DNA of 6,479 nt. Source: Candidatus Dojkabacteria bacterium (GTDB lineage Bacteria > Patescibacteriota > Dojkabacteria > B142 > WJKM01). Within the stretch, counting starts at the first letter, position 1. Each line of letters starts with the position of its first letter. Shown piece by piece: positions 4,693-6,479 of this stretch. A program made the translations under genes and the position numbers. The notes below the pieces were generated by a model, which was not told the origin of the DNA, did no database searches, and worked only from the letters and a program-made list of their open reading frames with translations. The stretch is from NCBI GenBank assembly GCA_020429465.1, contig JAGQLH010000076.1, forward strand, positions 1 to 6,479, written 5' to 3'.

Positions 4693-5058
4693 ATGGGTAT
4701 TAGTGACAATGCTACAAAAGTAATTATGAACGAATTAGTAATTACAAAAGGTGCTGGTAAATTTATAGTACTCGCTGCAATAGTAAATATTCCGTTCATT
4801 GGGTTTATTCCCTATCTCACACAAGCTTTCACCATCCTTTTTCTTGCGATTTTTTTAAAACATATGATTTCAGATGAGGAAAAGATTAGTGTTGCTCACT
4901 CACAAAAGAATGTTCAATATATAACTAAGCCACTAGCCAAATGGTTGATATATGGAACTATGGCCTTCCAAGTTTTATGGATTCCATATGTGATGCAATT
5001 AATTACCTTAGTAGCATTAGGGATTATCTATGCAAATTTTACGAAGTATAAGGAATAA
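4693..5058 (+). CDS. Small polytopic membrane protein of unknown function (121 aa)
   Basis: No family recognised. There are two long hydrophobic blocks, about residues 23-57 (from KFIVLAAIVNIPFIGFIPYL to TILFLAIFL) and 81-115 (from LAKWLIYGTMAFQVLWIPYV to LITLVALGIIYA). Each is long enough for two short helices hinged at an I-P step (NIPFIGFIPY; LWIPY), so two to four membrane passes are possible. The two blocks look alike (I-P-hinge then a Leu/Ile-rich stretch), which hints at an internal duplication. A charged loop (KHMISDEEKISVAHSQKN, about 56-73) lies between them, and the protein ends in NFTKYKE. I use ATG 4693 because of AGGTG just before it; a GTG at 4687 is the alternative. It follows the CsaA-like gene by 38 bases and could share its transcript. 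Confidence 0.7.
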   Translation: MGISDNATKVIMNELVITKGAGKFIVLAAIVNIPFIGFIPYLTQAFTILFLAIFLKHMISDEEKISVAHSQKNVQYITKPLAKWLIYGTMAFQVLWIPYVMQLITLVALGIIYANFTKYKE

Positions 5059-5239
5059 AATGTATTCCAGAGTGGTTTCTACTATCTATGGTATAGAAAA
5101 TAAATAGTGAGATAAGATATTATAGTTTTGGGCTATCAGTTAGAATTACTTTAAAACAAAAAGCAAGTATGAATAGTAATAAATATAGTGTGTGCTACTA
5201 TAGAAATAGGTGAAATCTTATATTACTAGTATTGTTCTC

Positions 5240-5530
5240 ATGAAAAAATTCCTCTTACTCACCATTGGTTTCGAACAACCAACTGATGAAATTATGGCAG
5301 AATGGATGAAGTGGTTTGAATCAATTCAGGAGCAAATTGTTCAACAAGTTGGATTACAAAATGGAAAACTTGTACTGCGGGAGGGAGTGTCTGATTTAAA
5401 AATGGACGCAGATGCACTAACAGGCTATCTTGTTATTACCGCAAAGGATATGGATGAAGCTCTTGAGATTGCAAAAAAATGCCCAATGATTACCAGTACG
5501 AAAGTATATGAGATGATGGAGAATGAATAA
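5240..5530 (+). CDS. YCII-related protein (96 aa)
   Basis: The protein is a YCII-type dimeric alpha-beta barrel. Marks are the first strand MKKFLLLTIGFEQPTDEIMAEW (residues 1-22) leading into the helix WMKWFESIQEQIVQQ, the strand GKLVLREGVSDL (about 42-53), TGYLVITAKDMDEALEIAKKCPMI at 61-84 and the last strand STKVYEMM (86-93). This is the family's usual order and length. Members are cytosolic and mostly uncharacterised; some are proposed small-molecule enzymes. I start at ATG 5240 because homologues begin at this strand; a GTG at 5210 would add ten residues but has no ribosome site. No Shine-Dalgarno precedes 5240; a TAGTAT lies 7 bases upstream. The 181-base spacer 5059-5239 holds no other gene that I can see. 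The stop is 19 bases before the dehydrogenase gene. Confidence 0.85.
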   Translation: MKKFLLLTIGFEQPTDEIMAEWMKWFESIQEQIVQQVGLQNGKLVLREGVSDLKMDADALTGYLVITAKDMDEALEIAKKCPMITSTKVYEMMENE

Positions 5531-5549
5531 TATTGATTACTAGTACATC

Positions 5550-6278
5550 ATGATCAGTTTATCCCAAAAGACTATTGTTGTAACTGGTGCAGGGTCAGGA
5601 ATTGGAAAAGCAATAGCCCTAAAAAGTTTAGAATTAGGTGCGTTAGTTATAGTATGTGATATAAACTCTGATGGGCTGAAGGATTTTGAGAATCTTTCAA
5701 ACGCACACACGTACCAGGTTAATGTTGAAAATCTTGAAGAAGTAAGAGGATTATTCAAGCACATAGAAGAGAATTCGTTAAAGCCAAATGCTTTGGTGAA
5801 TAATGCAGGTATATATCTTGCCAAATCAATATTAGAATATACAGAAGAACAAATAGATAGAGTTATGAATGTAAATATTAAAGGTGCAGTATACTGCTCG
5901 CAAGTCTTCGCAGAGAAAAAAATATCAGAACAAGACCAAGGAGTAATTCTTAATATATCGTCAGTTGCTGGTCAGGAAGCGAGCTCAGATGCAATTTACG
6001 GCATGACAAAAGCAGCATTGATTGGATTAACCAAAAGCACTGCAACGAACTTCTCACCATATATAAGGGTAAATGCAATCGCCCCAGGAGTAGTTCAAAC
6101 TCCAATGATGCATATAATCCCAGAAGATAGGCTTACATCGTATAGAGAGCATGAACTTGTGAAAGAACCCATTACTGCTGATTCAGTTGCAAATACAGCA
6201 ACTTTTCTTCTATCTGATCAAGCTCTCAACTATACAGGGGCAGTATTTGATATTAATAATGGATGTTATTTGCGCTAA
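5550..6278 (+). CDS. Short-chain dehydrogenase/reductase (SDR), 242 aa
   Basis: A classical SDR with a complete Rossmann fold. The cofactor motif TGAGSGIG is at residues 12-19. Asp37 at the end of the second strand (VIVCD) favours NAD(H) over NADP(H). NNAG is at 84-87. The catalytic tetrad is intact: Asn109 (VMNVN), Ser138 (NISSVAG), Tyr150 and Lys154 (YGMTK). RVNAIAPG at 173-180 and the following TPM are the usual substrate-loop entry, and the end (YTGAVFDINNGCYLR) replaces the common V-D-G-G with I-N-N-G. The enzyme is cytosolic and probably tetrameric by family; it oxidises or reduces a hydroxyl/carbonyl group, substrate unknown. The best match in style is the FabG/3-hydroxyacyl group, but no fatty-acid genes are near. 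No Shine-Dalgarno precedes the ATG. The next gene starts 2 bases after the stop, so the two are surely co-translated. Confidence 0.93.
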   Translation: MISLSQKTIVVTGAGSGIGKAIALKSLELGALVIVCDINSDGLKDFENLSNAHTYQVNVENLEEVRGLFKHIEENSLKPNALVNNAGIYLAKSILEYTEEQIDRVMNVNIKGAVYCSQVFAEKKISEQDQGVILNISSVAGQEASSDAIYGMTKAALIGLTKSTATNFSPYIRVNAIAPGVVQTPMMHIIPEDRLTSYREHELVKEPITADSVANTATFLLSDQALNYTGAVFDINNGCYLR

Positions 6279-6280
6279 TA

Positions 6281-6479
6281 ATGAGTAAATTATTCAAAAC
6301 AGTCGAGGATTACATCAAAAATGTACCTAAAGATGAACAAGGTGTCTTTATAGATCTACGTGAAGCGATTAAAGAAGCTGCTCCGGAAGCCGAAGAGTTA
6401 ATAAGCTACCAGATTCCTACGTATAAATTTCATGGTCCGCTCGTGCATTTCAAGTCTGGGGCTAACTACCTTAGTTTTA
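6281..6479 (+). CDS. Second DUF1801 (YdhG/Fra-like) protein, 3' end outside window
   Basis: Sixty-six codons are present before the edge. The N-terminal helix is MSKLFKTVEDYIKNVPKD, then LREAIKEAAPEAEELISYQ, then IPTYKFHGPLVHFKSGANYLSF. The block P-E-A-E-E-L-I-S-Y-Q-I-P-T-Y-K-F-H-G (35-52) is the DUF1801 signature and closely follows the iron-chaperone-like Fra/YdhG subgroup, more so than the divergent DUF1801 at 3419-3793 (FPEAEEGFKWGKPAY). The ATG lies 2 bases after the SDR stop codon, so expression depends on the SDR transcript. The rest of the domain (the HIGFYP and lysine-rich C-terminal parts) must lie past the window edge. Confidence 0.88.
   Translation, partial: MSKLFKTVEDYIKNVPKDEQGVFIDLREAIKEAAPEAEELISYQIPTYKFHGPLVHFKSGANYLSF

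Noticed and set aside
5540..5824. Minus-strand 94-codon open frame
   Set aside because: It lies antisense to the well-conserved SDR nucleotide-binding region and is a shadow of it.
1..6479. Alternative code with TGA as glycine (as in some CPR lineages)
   Set aside because: Conserved glycines in TfoX-N, CsaA, SDR and DUF1295 are coded by GGN, no conserved domain is interrupted by TGA, and TGA ends the 308-aa gene at a plausible place.
1..6479. CRISPR array, transposase, toxin-antitoxin pair or prophage
   Set aside because: No regularly spaced repeats, no transposase or integrase motifs, no paired small genes of known toxin type and no phage genes were seen.

Overview
The window is AT-rich bacterial DNA packed with short, mostly single-domain genes. 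The standard code fits: conserved glycines use GGN codons, and TAA, TAG and TGA all act as stops. Many starts lack a Shine-Dalgarno sequence. One spacer carries a paired hairpin repeat of a kind common in small or host-dependent bacterial genomes. Together with several unrecognised small proteins, this suggests a reduced-genome lineage such as Patescibacteria/CPR. That assignment is an inference; no marker gene in the window proves it.

Left part (1-1575). The last 12 codons of one gene are followed by a complete 105-residue glycine-rich membrane protein whose C-terminus repeats the same sequence, so the two look like tandem paralogues. Facing it, with only 4 bases between the stop codons, is a TfoX N-terminal-domain protein. 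Upstream of that lies a two-hairpin repeat, then a DUF1295 integral membrane protein.

Middle minus-strand part (1622-4007). A 308-residue, aromatic-rich helical protein of unknown function has a TATAAT box so close to its ATG that a leaderless message is likely. Upstream of it are a cluster of G-tracts and a small gene broken by a one-base frameshift at 2706-2727, which is easily missed because each half is short. A VOC (glyoxalase-fold) protein and a DUF1801 protein form a probable two-gene operon with a recognisable promoter. A tRNA-Ser(GGA) gene follows, with its own -10 box and an inverted repeat just upstream.

Right plus-strand part (4132-6479). A 64-residue helical protein overlaps a CsaA-like free-standing tRNA-binding-domain protein by 8 bases. 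Then come a small membrane protein, a YCII-type protein, a classical NAD-type short-chain dehydrogenase, and the start of a second DUF1801 gene cut by the window edge.

The recurring theme is a set of small stand-alone domains (TfoX-N, VOC, two DUF1801, YCII) around a dehydrogenase and membrane proteins. No complete pathway is visible, and I found no CRISPR array, transposase, toxin-antitoxin pair or phage gene. The items most worth checking are the frameshifted gene, the tandem glycine-rich membrane proteins, and the unknown 308-residue protein with its probable leaderless promoter.
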